A stretch of 42,982 nt of DNA. It comes from an uncultured Caryophanales bacterium. Its GTDB lineage: Bacteria; Bacillota_I; Bacilli_A; RFN20; CAG-826. Made by a program: the position numbers and the translations under genes. The stretch is from contig CAMOYS010000003.1 of assembly GCA_946630435.1 (NCBI GenBank), positions 1 through 42,982 of the forward strand, written 5' to 3'. Below are positions 1 to 8,132 of the stretch, in pieces; the stretch's first letter is position 1, and each line of letters starts with the position of its first letter. The notes beneath the pieces were generated by a model, which saw only the letters and a program-made list of their open reading frames with translations, was not told the DNA's origin and ran no database searches.

Positions 1-55
1 GCCAACCAGTCTTGTTTCCACCGGAATATAACACTTATTTGTTTCCTCACACAAG
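1..55. repeat. Terminal direct repeat, copy 1 (assembly overlap of a circular genome)
   Basis: gccaaccagtcttgtttccaccggaatataacacttatttgtttcctcacacaag is identical to 42928-42982. Confidence 0.97.
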
Positions 56-234
56 AATATATCGCAACTTGCGTGGTGTTTTCTTGCGACTTTGTAAAAG
101 TCTGCGTGTGTGTATCCGTTGATTTCTAACACATAACTAATAGTGGTGTATTTTCCTTTGACAAAAAAGCCACCTAAAATATTTCCTATTGGTTTAAAAG
201 TGTATCCCTTGTATTTAAATGCTTGTGCTTTCAT
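1..234 (-). CDS. Hypothetical protein, 96 aa, N-terminal part (gene crosses the circular join; remainder at 42871-42927)
   Basis: Manual translation: MKAQAFKYKGYTFKPIGNILGGFFVKGKYTTISYVLEINGYTHADFYKVARKHHASCDIFLCEETNKCYIPVETRLVG, continuing past base 1 as ILEDTPIKKCEDYERWYQ*. Confidence 0.8.
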   Translation of the reverse strand, partial: MKAQAFKYKGYTFKPIGNILGGFFVKGKYTTISYVLEINGYTHADFYKVARKHHASCDIFLCEETNKCYIPVETRLVG

Positions 235-236
235 AA

Positions 237-410
237 AATTCCGTTCTCCTTAAATTCTTTAATTAAGCCATATCGTTTGGCTAGGCGATAAACCATGTCG
301 CTGTTTTCCATTACTTCTTCCCAACTTTGTGCCTTATTAAAGTTTTGTTCTTGCAATTCCATAGCAAAAAATCTTGCTTGATTTTTCATTGCCAAATAAT
401 TTTTATTCAT
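237..410 (-). CDS. Hypothetical small protein, about 57 aa (missed by the ORF track)
   Basis: MNKNYLAMKNQARFFAMELQEQNFNKAQSWEEVMENSDMVYRLAKRYGLIKEFKENGIL*; AGGAGG RBS upstream of ATG. Confidence 0.7.
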
Positions 411-412
411 AA

Positions 413-781
413 TTAGTCCTCCTTTTTATGTTGTTTCCAATATTTAGAATTTTGGTAAATGTCGGTTAAAGTGTCATAAACAAAGCGGTTATATTCGACA
501 TTTTCAAATTCCGTTTCTTCCTTAAAAAACTTGTTTATTTCATCAATTACAATTTTGGTTGCGATTTTCTCGATTTCCTTTTTGCTTTCGTTCCCAGTTA
601 ATCGCATAAAGCCACTACCAAAAACTAGAGTTTCAAAGTCGCTAGTGTGGTGTAGTTCGATACAAAAACTTTGTTCATCATCACAACTCATTTTTGTATT
701 TTGAATAAATAACCAAGTATCCTTTGTGATATAAATTTCGATAAAATCATCAAAGTATGGTATTAAATTTAATAGTTTCAT
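413..781 (-). CDS. Hypothetical protein
   Basis: ORF; internal start at 781 preceded by GGGG RBS. Confidence 0.65.
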   Translation of the reverse strand: MKLLNLIPYFDDFIEIYITKDTWLFIQNTKMSCDDEQSFCIELHHTSDFETLVFGSGFMRLTGNESKKEIEKIATKIVIDEINKFFKEETEFENVEYNRFVYDTLTDIYQNSKYWKQHKKED

Positions 782-785
782 AATT

Positions 786-1235
786 CTATCCCCTTTTATA
801 TAAACATTTTTCAATAATTTCTTCTATTGTGTTTGGTAGTGGCTTTTCTTCGTTATCAAAACCATTTAACCCCGCTAAACTTGTGCTACTACATTGATAA
901 AGTTTTTTACCAGTATCATAGTAAAGCGTATCTCTATATGTAAAAGTTATACCACCGACACACTCGCCCTTTTCGTTGTGAAAAAATATAGGACAACAAG
1001 CACGACAACCAAAAGTTAAATATCTTTCATCTTTGTCTAAAATCAAGTTCTCACGCTTCGCTATTTCTTCGCAAATAGGTTTCACTAATGTATCAGTCCA
1101 ATGCGGATATGTTCTTTCGTGTTTCGCTAATCGTTTTTGTGCGTTTTCAATTCGTTTTTCTAAACGCTCTTTTTCTTTCGTGTAAGCAAGTATAGTCATT
1201 TCATACTCGCCCAATAATTCGCTAGTAGTTTTCAT
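786..1235 (-). CDS. Hypothetical protein, coiled-coil N-terminus
   Basis: ORF with AAGGGGG upstream of ATG. Confidence 0.7.
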   Translation of the reverse strand: MKTTSELLGEYEMTILAYTKEKERLEKRIENAQKRLAKHERTYPHWTDTLVKPICEEIAKRENLILDKDERYLTFGCRACCPIFFHNEKGECVGGITFTYRDTLYYDTGKKLYQCSSTSLAGLNGFDNEEKPLPNTIEEIIEKCLYKRG

Positions 1236-1414
1236 TTTCTTTGCCCCCTTGTATATCCGTTTCTAATAAGTTCAATTTCTAGGTCACGCAACCCTTTTTG
1301 TGTGACAATATCAATAGCAAAATCGCATACCTTATCACTTGTTTGGTATGTCTTGCTTAATGTATCCATAATTAAATAATTAGCGGTCTTTCCGCCCCTA
1401 AATGTTAATTTCAT
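1232..1414 (-). CDS. Hypothetical protein
   Basis: ORF, 4-bp overlap with next gene, GGAGGG RBS. Confidence 0.6.
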   Translation of the reverse strand: MKLTFRGGKTANYLIMDTLSKTYQTSDKVCDFAIDIVTQKGLRDLEIELIRNGYTRGQRK

Positions 1415-1692
1415 TTGTAAAACCCTCCTAAGTCCATAATTGGCTTTGAAATATGCCCTCTAATACCTTTTGCTGGTGCGTTCCAACTAGCCGATTTATA
1501 GAGGTTACCCTCAAAATCAATAAAGCAAAAAGCACTCGCATACTTTCCGCTCATATATTGAATAACCCTAATATATTTCTTGCCTATTGAATAATCATAG
1601 TAGTCTTTAAGACTTGGATATTTTGCCCTATGTTGCTTTGTTAGTTCTTTGCAATAATTATCGACAAGTTTAAATAATTCCGTTCTATCCAT
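1411..1692 (-). CDS. Hypothetical protein
   Basis: ORF; ATG at 1692 (MDRTELFK...) preceded by GAGGAC is preferred over the upstream GTG. Confidence 0.6.
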   Translation of the reverse strand: MDRTELFKLVDNYCKELTKQHRAKYPSLKDYYDYSIGKKYIRVIQYMSGKYASAFCFIDFEGNLYKSASWNAPAKGIRGHISKPIMDLGGFYK

Positions 1693-1693
1693 A

Positions 1694-2206
1694 CTAATTG
1701 TCCTCGCTTTCACAAAGTCTTTCTAAAGTCCATTTATTAGCCCATAGATAACTAATAATCTCTGTGGCTTGTTTGCCATACTTTGACTTTAAATCTTTGT
1801 AGATAACTAGCATTTCTTTTAATTTCTTTTCGTTTATTAAATTGGTTCGTGTTATTTCGTTATCAATTTCACTAATTCTAGTTTCTAAATCAAAATCGTT
1901 TTTAATCTCAAAGCCGTTGTAATACCAGTCATAGCGTGATGAAAAATATCCGCGATGATATTCGCCTTGTTGTTTTTTAACATTAATTGAGCAAATAAAA
2001 TGTCCTCTATATCTAAAGTAATATTCGCTCTTGTTATCGTTGTCTTTATCGACACAAAATCTATCGAGCAAGTTTCCAAACTTTTGTTCGGTTTCTAAAG
2101 CGGTTTTAATTACCCCTCTAATATCCCAACTAATATCTAACCTATCCCCCATTTTCTTTTCTAATAATTCATTGTTTAAAGCATTTAATAATGTTTCTCT
2201 ATTCAT
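1694..2206 (-). CDS. Hypothetical protein
   Basis: ORF with AGGGGGA RBS. Confidence 0.7.
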   Translation of the reverse strand: MNRETLLNALNNELLEKKMGDRLDISWDIRGVIKTALETEQKFGNLLDRFCVDKDNDNKSEYYFRYRGHFICSINVKKQQGEYHRGYFSSRYDWYYNGFEIKNDFDLETRISEIDNEITRTNLINEKKLKEMLVIYKDLKSKYGKQATEIISYLWANKWTLERLCESEDN

Positions 2207-2218
2207 AATCTATCCCCC

Positions 2219-2569
2219 TTATAAAGTTTCAATTTCTTTGTCAATTTCTTCTAATCGTGCTTGCAAGCGTTTTGTTTCTTCTTCGATAGCAACTTTTAAT
2301 AAATCTAACGACACAACACAATTAACGCTATTTCTACTAGAAATGTTATCGTGGTATATTTCGATATGTTTTAGATATTTTGAGTTAATATTTCTATCTA
2401 CGCTCGCTTGTAAAGTGGTATCAACACTAAAATTGCTTTGGCAATATTCGTTTCCGTGTAAAGCGTTGTCAATTCTTTCTATTGCTTTTAAGTTTCTATT
2501 GATATAATCAAAAGTTCTTTCTTTCATTTTTGCCAAATCGTTGGCTCGTTGTAAATTTTCTAATTTCAT
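2219..2569 (-). CDS. Hypothetical protein
   Basis: ORF with GGGGG RBS. Confidence 0.65.
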   Translation of the reverse strand: MKLENLQRANDLAKMKERTFDYINRNLKAIERIDNALHGNEYCQSNFSVDTTLQASVDRNINSKYLKHIEIYHDNISSRNSVNCVVSLDLLKVAIEEETKRLQARLEEIDKEIETL

Positions 2570-2580
2570 AATGTTACCCC

Positions 2581-3051
2581 CTATTCATAATCGTTATATT
2601 CGCAATCTAATTCACTTGTTTCACTTTCTAAATCATCAAGCGTGTTGCAAATATGTTCAATTTCACTTTCTAAAGCGGTTAAATCTATGTCGCTTATGTC
2701 ATACTCGTTTGTGTCAATTTCGTGGCTATATAGGTCGTTTTTAAAACTATCAAAAGTATCTTGAATTTCCATAACTTTGTTATGTAACTCGGCAAACAAT
2801 AACGCTAATTCTTTTGGTAGTCTTTTGGCGCTTGTTTCTTCTTCTTCGCCTAAAACATAATCGTTATAAAATCTATTATCAATATAGATTTTAACATAAG
2901 CGCCTAACCAACCATACGGCTTTTTATCCGCAAAGTCTGTGGCTTGTTCTAGCGTTTCAAAAGTATCCTCATAAGTTTCTTCTAATTCGTGGTATAAATC
3001 ACCCCACTCGTTTTCATATTGTGTATATACTTTGCTTGTAACTTTAATCAT
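2581..3051 (-). CDS. Hypothetical strongly acidic protein
   Basis: ORF; C-terminal half dominated by D/E. Confidence 0.7.
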   Translation of the reverse strand: MIKVTSKVYTQYENEWGDLYHELEETYEDTFETLEQATDFADKKPYGWLGAYVKIYIDNRFYNDYVLGEEEETSAKRLPKELALLFAELHNKVMEIQDTFDSFKNDLYSHEIDTNEYDISDIDLTALESEIEHICNTLDDLESETSELDCEYNDYE

Positions 3052-3072
3052 AATCGTTTATCCGCCTTTCTT

Positions 3073-3504
3073 TTAAAATGAATAACGCTCATAACAAGCG
3101 TTTCTTGTGTATCCAGTAATTTTATAAATTTCGATTTCTTCTTTGTCACAACCTAAATTATCAATTAAGTTTTGTTCGCTATCGTAACTATCGACATAAA
3201 CGGAAAAAGAATTTTCTTCGTTATCAAAATCTTCTTTATTTTCGTAAACCCTATATTCGCAACCAGTATTAAAGTAACAAATTTCTAGGTATTTAAGCAT
3301 ATCGCTAGTTATTTCTTCACTAACATAGCATTGTTGCCAGTCACTTTGAGAACAACCCCTAATAGTTTCAAATTGCCACTTTTTGCCAGTCATTAAAAAT
3401 AACGCATTACAAATCATTTCTTCGCTCAAATAATAGGTTTTAAAATAATCTTCGATAAGTAGTTTCCACTTATGAATTTCTTGTTTGGTATATTTTTTTG
3501 CCAC
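3073..3504 (-). CDS. Hypothetical protein (TIRGCSQSDWQ...ITGYTRN motifs)
   Basis: ORF; motif style recalled from uncharacterised phage/plasmid proteins, family not named. Confidence 0.65.
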   Translation of the reverse strand: MAKKYTKQEIHKWKLLIEDYFKTYYLSEEMICNALFLMTGKKWQFETIRGCSQSDWQQCYVSEEITSDMLKYLEICYFNTGCEYRVYENKEDFDNEENSFSVYVDSYDSEQNLIDNLGCDKEEIEIYKITGYTRNACYERYSF

Positions 3505-3802
3505 TATCTTTAGGAAAATACCACTCTATCGCTTGCGTTAAATTATCAAATTCTTTCCAGTATCCCTTATTAAAATAGCACTCAAAATATTGATAATTTG
3601 CATTGTTAAAATCTAAAAGTCTTTTAAAATCTTTAGTGATAATTCCTAAAAAATCATTATTGCCGTAAATAACTACTTCGTTGCAATAAACATCATCATT
3701 TATTCCTAATTCATATTTGCCAGTGTTTTTATCCTTATAGTGATAGAAAAAGTCGCTATCTTGTAATTCTTCTTCCACTTGTCTTGCGTAGTATTTAATC
3801 AT
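3470..3802 (-). CDS. Hypothetical protein
   Basis: ORF with AGGGGGT RBS. Confidence 0.6.
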   Translation of the reverse strand: MIKYYARQVEEELQDSDFFYHYKDKNTGKYELGINDDVYCNEVVIYGNNDFLGIITKDFKRLLDFNNANYQYFECYFNKGYWKEFDNLTQAIEWYFPKDSGKKIYQTRNS

Positions 3803-3813
3803 TGTTTTACCCC

Positions 3814-4128
3814 CTATAAGTCACAAGTATCGCCTAAATAAAGCACATACTCGTTATTCTTGTTGTATCGCTCAAATTCTTCCGTATCAAAAATGCGGTA
3901 ACTCTTATTCGTGCAAAGTAAACCTAAATTGTTTGGTTTTTTCATTTCCTTAATGCGATAATCGGCTTTTCCGTAGTTAGCGGTGGTTATTCCACACCAA
4001 CCGCCTACATAGTCCGTATCGCCTAATTCAACCGCTAAACTATCCCTAAATTTATCTTTGGTTAAAATATAGCGTTTGGTTTTTCCGTTTCTAAAAATGC
4101 TAATCGTATAAACATAAGTTTTTCTCAC
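3814..4128 (-). CDS. Hypothetical protein (GTG start)
   Basis: ORF with AAGGGGGT upstream of GTG. Confidence 0.6.
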   Translation of the reverse strand: MRKTYVYTISIFRNGKTKRYILTKDKFRDSLAVELGDTDYVGGWCGITTANYGKADYRIKEMKKPNNLGLLCTNKSYRIFDTEEFERYNKNNEYVLYLGDTCDL

Positions 4129-4131
4129 AGA

Positions 4132-4422
4132 TTATCTACCCCCTTGTTTTTTAGTTAATTCATACGCTTTTGTGTAGCGTGCGATTTGTTGTATATAGTG
4201 TGTTTTTGCTTTAGCACATAAGCGGTCATAATCGCTTTTAGTGGCTAGTTTTACCCACTCAATAGGATATAGGTTAAACCCACACATTAAGCCCTTATCC
4301 GTGGCTTTGTGATTTTCCTTATCAAAAACTTTAATTTCCGTGATAGTTTCCCCTAAATAGTTTTTGCCACTTATTTTAATAAGCGTTCCGTTTTCTAATT
4401 TTTCGATTTCTTTTAAAGTCAT
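4132..4422 (-). CDS. Hypothetical protein
   Basis: ORF with AGGGGGT RBS. Confidence 0.65.
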   Translation of the reverse strand: MTLKEIEKLENGTLIKISGKNYLGETITEIKVFDKENHKATDKGLMCGFNLYPIEWVKLATKSDYDRLCAKAKTHYIQQIARYTKAYELTKKQGGR

Positions 4423-4433
4423 AGATTTACCCC

Positions 4434-4703
4434 CTATTCTTTTCGAATTTTCTTTAATGCCTCATAAAGCATAGGCAACTCGTTTTCCGTTGCTAAATCT
4501 TTAATGTTATAAGCAAACCAGTTTGGATACATAGGTCTATTTTCCGTGTAAAACTCAATGTAGCCTAAATTATCCATACACAACGCTTGCACGCCTAACT
4601 CGTTTCTTTCGAGCGTTATATCAATAACTTTGTTGTTATCCATATCGTAAGCAAACTCGAGTTTAGCGGTGCTTAACAATTCAACTAATCGTTTCTTACC
4701 CAT
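4434..4703 (-). CDS. Hypothetical protein
   Basis: ORF, tightly packed in operon. Confidence 0.6.
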   Translation of the reverse strand: MGKKRLVELLSTAKLEFAYDMDNNKVIDITLERNELGVQALCMDNLGYIEFYTENRPMYPNWFAYNIKDLATENELPMLYEALKKIRKE

Positions 4704-5016
4704 AGTATTTTTCTAACCTCTTTTGTTCTTTGGTGGTTAAATTAAAAAGTGTCGAGTGACACTCTTTAAGTAGTAGTTTAGCCATATTGAGCGTAACGCC
4801 AGTGGTTGCCTCGCTCATATATCCATACATTACATAAAAGTAATATTTGCCTATAAACACTTTTTTGGTGTATTTAAGCGGTGCGTTAATAATCTCGAGG
4901 TCTAGCCCTAAATCATTATCGTTTTGCACCTCATATTTGCCGTAAATTGTTTTCCATACAAAGCCTAAACAATTTTTGTTATGTAGTATCGCTTTAGCCA
5001 AATTAATTGATTTCAT
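4696..5016 (-). CDS. Hypothetical protein
   Basis: ORF; ATG at 5016 (MKSINLAK...) preceded by GGGGG. Confidence 0.6.
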   Translation of the reverse strand: MKSINLAKAILHNKNCLGFVWKTIYGKYEVQNDNDLGLDLEIINAPLKYTKKVFIGKYYFYVMYGYMSEATTGVTLNMAKLLLKECHSTLFNLTTKEQKRLEKYYG

Positions 5017-5207
5017 AGCACTTGCCCCCACTCATATTGTTGCTTTGCGGTTATGCGACTATCACGGCATAAATAGCCCACATAATCAACCCAGTAGCAA
5101 CGGATAGTGGTTGTTCCTAACCTCGCTTTTAATTCCTCAATAGTGAGGCAATTTTCTTGTTGCATTAATGTTTCAAAAAATTCTTGTTTTGCTTGTTTAA
5201 ATGTCAT
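5013..5207 (-). CDS. Hypothetical protein
   Basis: ORF with GGGGG RBS and 4-bp overlap. Confidence 0.55.
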   Translation of the reverse strand: MTFKQAKQEFFETLMQQENCLTIEELKARLGTTTIRCYWVDYVGYLCRDSRITAKQQYEWGQVL

Positions 5208-5208
5208 A

Positions 5209-5475
5209 TTACTTGTCCCCCTTAATCTTGCTTAACGCATTATCGAGCGCAATTTCTCGTTGTATGTCTTGCGTAATATCCGCACCATATAACGCCTCTA
5301 AAAACATTTCACAACCAGTTTCGTTTAACTCGGTTTTTGCCCAGTTTTCCAAATTCAAAAATAATGCTTTTCGGTCTTTGAGCGGATACTGGATAAAACG
5401 CTCGGTTATTAGTTTTTTAAATTGCTTAATAGCAAGTGTTCTACTTGCTTGTTTTCCGTGTCTTGACTTTGCCAT
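5209..5475 (-). CDS. Hypothetical protein
   Basis: ORF with AGGGGGT RBS. Confidence 0.6.
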   Translation of the reverse strand: MAKSRHGKQASRTLAIKQFKKLITERFIQYPLKDRKALFLNLENWAKTELNETGCEMFLEALYGADITQDIQREIALDNALSKIKGDK

Positions 5476-5484
5476 AAATACCCC

Positions 5485-5871
5485 CTAATTAATGTTTGAT
5501 AATTGGTTAAAAATTTCGTTTCTAAAGCGTGTTTTTGCTTGTTCTAAACCTAAATAGAAATAAGAACGATTAAGATAATAATTGCGTATTTCCCACGCAC
5601 CCATAAAAGTTTTGCGAGCGTAATTAGTGTTAAATGCCCCTATGTTGTTAAAAATAATTTCGTATGCTCGTTGTAAACTTTTGCCTAAATCGTGCAATTT
5701 ATAAATCAACTTGCAAGCGTATGAATAACCCACGCTATTTATATAACAAGCGTGTTTTAATTCTTTTAAGTGTTCTTTGGATAAACAAACATAATCGGCT
5801 AAAGCCGTGCTTTCTATCCCAAAATCGTATGCGTGTAAAGTATCCGCTAAATTTCTTTGTAAATGTTTCAT
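5485..5871 (-). CDS. Hypothetical protein
   Basis: ORF with AAGGGGG RBS. Confidence 0.6.
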   Translation of the reverse strand: MKHLQRNLADTLHAYDFGIESTALADYVCLSKEHLKELKHACYINSVGYSYACKLIYKLHDLGKSLQRAYEIIFNNIGAFNTNYARKTFMGAWEIRNYYLNRSYFYLGLEQAKTRFRNEIFNQLSNIN

Positions 5872-5886
5872 TTTTCGCTATCCCCC

Positions 5887-6228
5887 TTAATTTTGAGTAA
5901 TTGCTCTAAAATCGTTAAATGATAATTCTTTAACTTTTAGTAACTTTTTAAAGCCCTTAATTAAGCCCTTATATGATTTGCTCGTTACGGCTCTTTCATA
6001 TTGCTCTTTTTTCTCGTTAAATCGGTTTTCTAATTCTTTTAAAGTTTTAGCACCAACTACCGCCATGCCAGTTAATTTATCACTTAAAATAAAAGTCTTT
6101 GTAAGTGGCTCTTTTCTTACAAAAAGTCTGGTATCGTTTTTATATGTTTTTCCGCTAACTTGTTGTAAAACAATCTTATTATTAGCGATTATTCTTGTAT
6201 TAATGTAAAAATTTTCATTATATTGCAT
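5887..6228 (-). CDS. Hypothetical protein, basic
   Basis: ORF with AGGAT RBS, directly downstream of the ORF-free region. Confidence 0.6.
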   Translation of the reverse strand: MQYNENFYINTRIIANNKIVLQQVSGKTYKNDTRLFVRKEPLTKTFILSDKLTGMAVVGAKTLKELENRFNEKKEQYERAVTSKSYKGLIKGFKKLLKVKELSFNDFRAITQN

Positions 6229-6600
6229 AGTTTTTATCCTACTTTCTAAAATGCCCCTATAGACATTTTTAAGGTGGTTTGACTTTCGCCTATGGCTTTT
6301 ATTGTCACGGCTCTAACCAAAATTCAAAGAGTTTTCATCAAATTGCTAAAACACAAACAAAGCGTTCTTATTATTTTCTTGTCGCTTTTAAACGCATAAA
6401 CTTGCGACACGGCTTTATTATTCTTGTCACGCCATAAAGCCCCTATAGGCGTTTTTGGTCTATCGCTTGATAGTATCTTCCGTTGTCCCTTATTTAATGA
6501 GGTCTTGCCTCTCGAGGTGTAACAACCGCTTTTATCGTGTTGCCTCGTTCACGGCTTCGCAAGTGTTCGGCGCTTGTTCTACGCTTAAATTCTATTTAAT
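6229..6600 (-). ncRNA. Candidate structured noncoding RNA or long structured leader
   Basis: No ORF >=60 aa, visibly more GC-rich than flanks, small hairpins (e.g. CTATC-aagc-GATAG, ACGCC...GGCGT), lies between a minus-strand terminator and the next ORF. Confidence 0.35.
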
Positions 6601-6815
6601 AATCAAGCGATAATACACAATATTAAAAATATTATAAATATTAAGAATATTATTCTTTTTCGTTATAGTCGCATTAATACTAATTTATTAAAATAGCCGT
6701 ATTTAGCAAATTAAAGCCGTTTCTAGCGTTGTTTTATCGTGGCTTGATAAAATATCCATAAAATAAAATTAAGTGGCTTATTTTGGCTTATTTTGTAAAC
6801 TGGTTAAAAAAGCAT

Positions 6816-6848
6816 AAAAAAAGCACGGGCAATAATTCCCGTGCTTTT
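6816..6848 (-). terminator. Rho-independent terminator downstream of ORF 6854-7042
   Basis: AAAAGCACGGG-aattattg-CCCGTGCTTTTTTT read on minus strand. Confidence 0.85.
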
Positions 6849-6853
6849 AGTTT

Positions 6854-7042
6854 TTAAATAATAAAATTATCGTATCCGTTGCGGTCAATATAGTGCGATT
6901 TTTTCGGCAATTTTAAAAGAAAGTTTTTAACGATAATATAAAGCATTTTACTATTTGTTTGCTCGTTTTCGCTTGCTAATTCTTTTAATTGCTCGGCTTG
7001 TTCGCTTGTAAGATTAATTATGAATTGATTGTTGCGTTTCAT
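6854..7042 (-). CDS. Small ribbon-helix-helix-like protein
   Basis: MKRNNQFIINLTSEQAEQLKELASENEQTNSKMLYIIVKNFLLK resembles a CopG/Arc-type fold. Confidence 0.5.
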   Translation of the reverse strand: MKRNNQFIINLTSEQAEQLKELASENEQTNSKMLYIIVKNFLLKLPKKSHYIDRNGYDNFII

Positions 7043-7049
7043 TGTTTCA

Positions 7050-7364
7050 CTATTCTCTTTCTTTAATAGTTATCATTAACGGGCTTTCACACTTTAAAAT
7101 TTTATATTCATATTTTTTTAAAAGTCTTTCTAAAGTGCTTTTATAAATTGCGCTAGCGTTTGCAATTTCGCAATTATAGAAAATTATTTCTTTTTCATAA
7201 TCATATTTGCGCTTGCCATAAGCCACACAGCCGTAATAATAATTAGTTACGATAAAATTATCACAACCCAAAAAAACAAGTAAAAATTCGCTCTTTTTTT
7301 GGTTAATAAAACAATATGAGCAATTATATTTTATAGTTTGATTATAAAGCGTTTTAATGTTCAT
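7050..7364 (-). CDS. Hypothetical protein
   Basis: ORF with AAGGGGG RBS. Confidence 0.6.
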   Translation of the reverse strand: MNIKTLYNQTIKYNCSYCFINQKKSEFLLVFLGCDNFIVTNYYYGCVAYGKRKYDYEKEIIFYNCEIANASAIYKSTLERLLKKYEYKILKCESPLMITIKERE

Positions 7365-7594
7365 TATTTAGCCCCCTTAATTTCTTTTATTTCTTCCTCG
7401 GTTAATTCGTGTAGCCAGTCAGTAAAAGAGTTAATTTCTACATAGTCGGTTAAATCTTCGATATAGTCAAAATAATAATCAACGAATTTTTGCAACTCGT
7501 TTTTTTCGATTTCTTCTTTATCTTCGTTATACATATTTTTATATATATAATCTTGGTCACACCAGCGTAAAAAGTCATTTCTACCTATATGCAT
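7364..7594 (-). CDS. Hypothetical acidic protein
   Basis: ORF with AAGGGG RBS. Confidence 0.6.
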   Translation of the reverse strand: MHIGRNDFLRWCDQDYIYKNMYNEDKEEIEKNELQKFVDYYFDYIEDLTDYVEINSFTDWLHELTEEEIKEIKGAK

Positions 7595-7597
7595 AAT

Positions 7598-7879
7598 TTA
7601 ACCCCTTAAAACTCTTTCAAAGTCTTTCTTCGTTTTTGGTGCATTTTTAACCTCGTAAAAAGATAAAAACGCTTTTAAATGTCTTAATGTGGTATTGCTT
7701 AAAAGTAATTCCTCTTTAACGCTTTTATTAAGTTTAAAAGTCTTTTCTTTTGTGTTAACCTCGCAAACATTAGTTAAATAAGAAAATAAAACGGCTTTGT
7801 TTTCGCTTTCTTTTACAATCGCTTTATTATAAAAACTCGCTCTCTTTTCGTTTTGTGGTTTAAGATAAAACTCTTTCAT
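7598..7879 (-). CDS. Hypothetical protein resembling small phage/plasmid proteins with an SFY(N/G)KA...L.SY motif
   Basis: ASFYNKAIVKESENKAVLFSYLTNVCEVN...LRHLKAFL; recalled pattern, not searched. Confidence 0.5.
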   Translation of the reverse strand: MKEFYLKPQNEKRASFYNKAIVKESENKAVLFSYLTNVCEVNTKEKTFKLNKSVKEELLLSNTTLRHLKAFLSFYEVKNAPKTKKDFERVLRG

Positions 7880-8015
7880 AATTCTTTTTGTTTCCTCGCT
7901 TTCTTAAATAAATATAAAAAAGTTAGATAACATAAAAAATCTTGCTAGTTATCATTTTTAATAATATTAGTAATTGCTTTTTTAAATACTCTTAAAGAAT
8001 AGAATTAATTATAAA

Positions 8016-8129
8016 TTAGTAATTATATTTTTGAGCCTTATTATAACGGCAAGCGTTAAAAAAGTAATAATTTTCACTCGCTTGCTTTCGGTAGTTTTTA
8101 CGGGCTTTTTTCTTTTCGCTTTTATTCAT
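8016..8129 (-). CDS. Small basic peptide, 37 aa (missed by the ORF track)
   Basis: MNKSEKKKARKNYRKQASENYYFFNACRYNKAQKYNY*; begins 3 nt after the stop of ORF 8133-8351. Confidence 0.4.
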   Translation of the reverse strand: MNKSEKKKARKNYRKQASENYYFFNACRYNKAQKYNY

Positions 8130-8132
8130 AAT

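Noticed and set aside
1-55. 55-bp terminal repeat as a biological terminal redundancy or LTR
   Set aside because: An exact 55-bp overlap with a gene running through it is better explained as a k-mer assembly overlap of a circular contig; real packaging ends cannot be inferred.
2031-2507. Plus-strand ORF inside the leftward cluster (also 1885..2079 -, 2541..2744, 5201..5488, 5664..5900, 5978..6208)
   Set aside because: They lie antisense to or overlap better-supported packed ORFs with RBSs and have low-complexity S/F/L-rich compositions typical of shadow frames.
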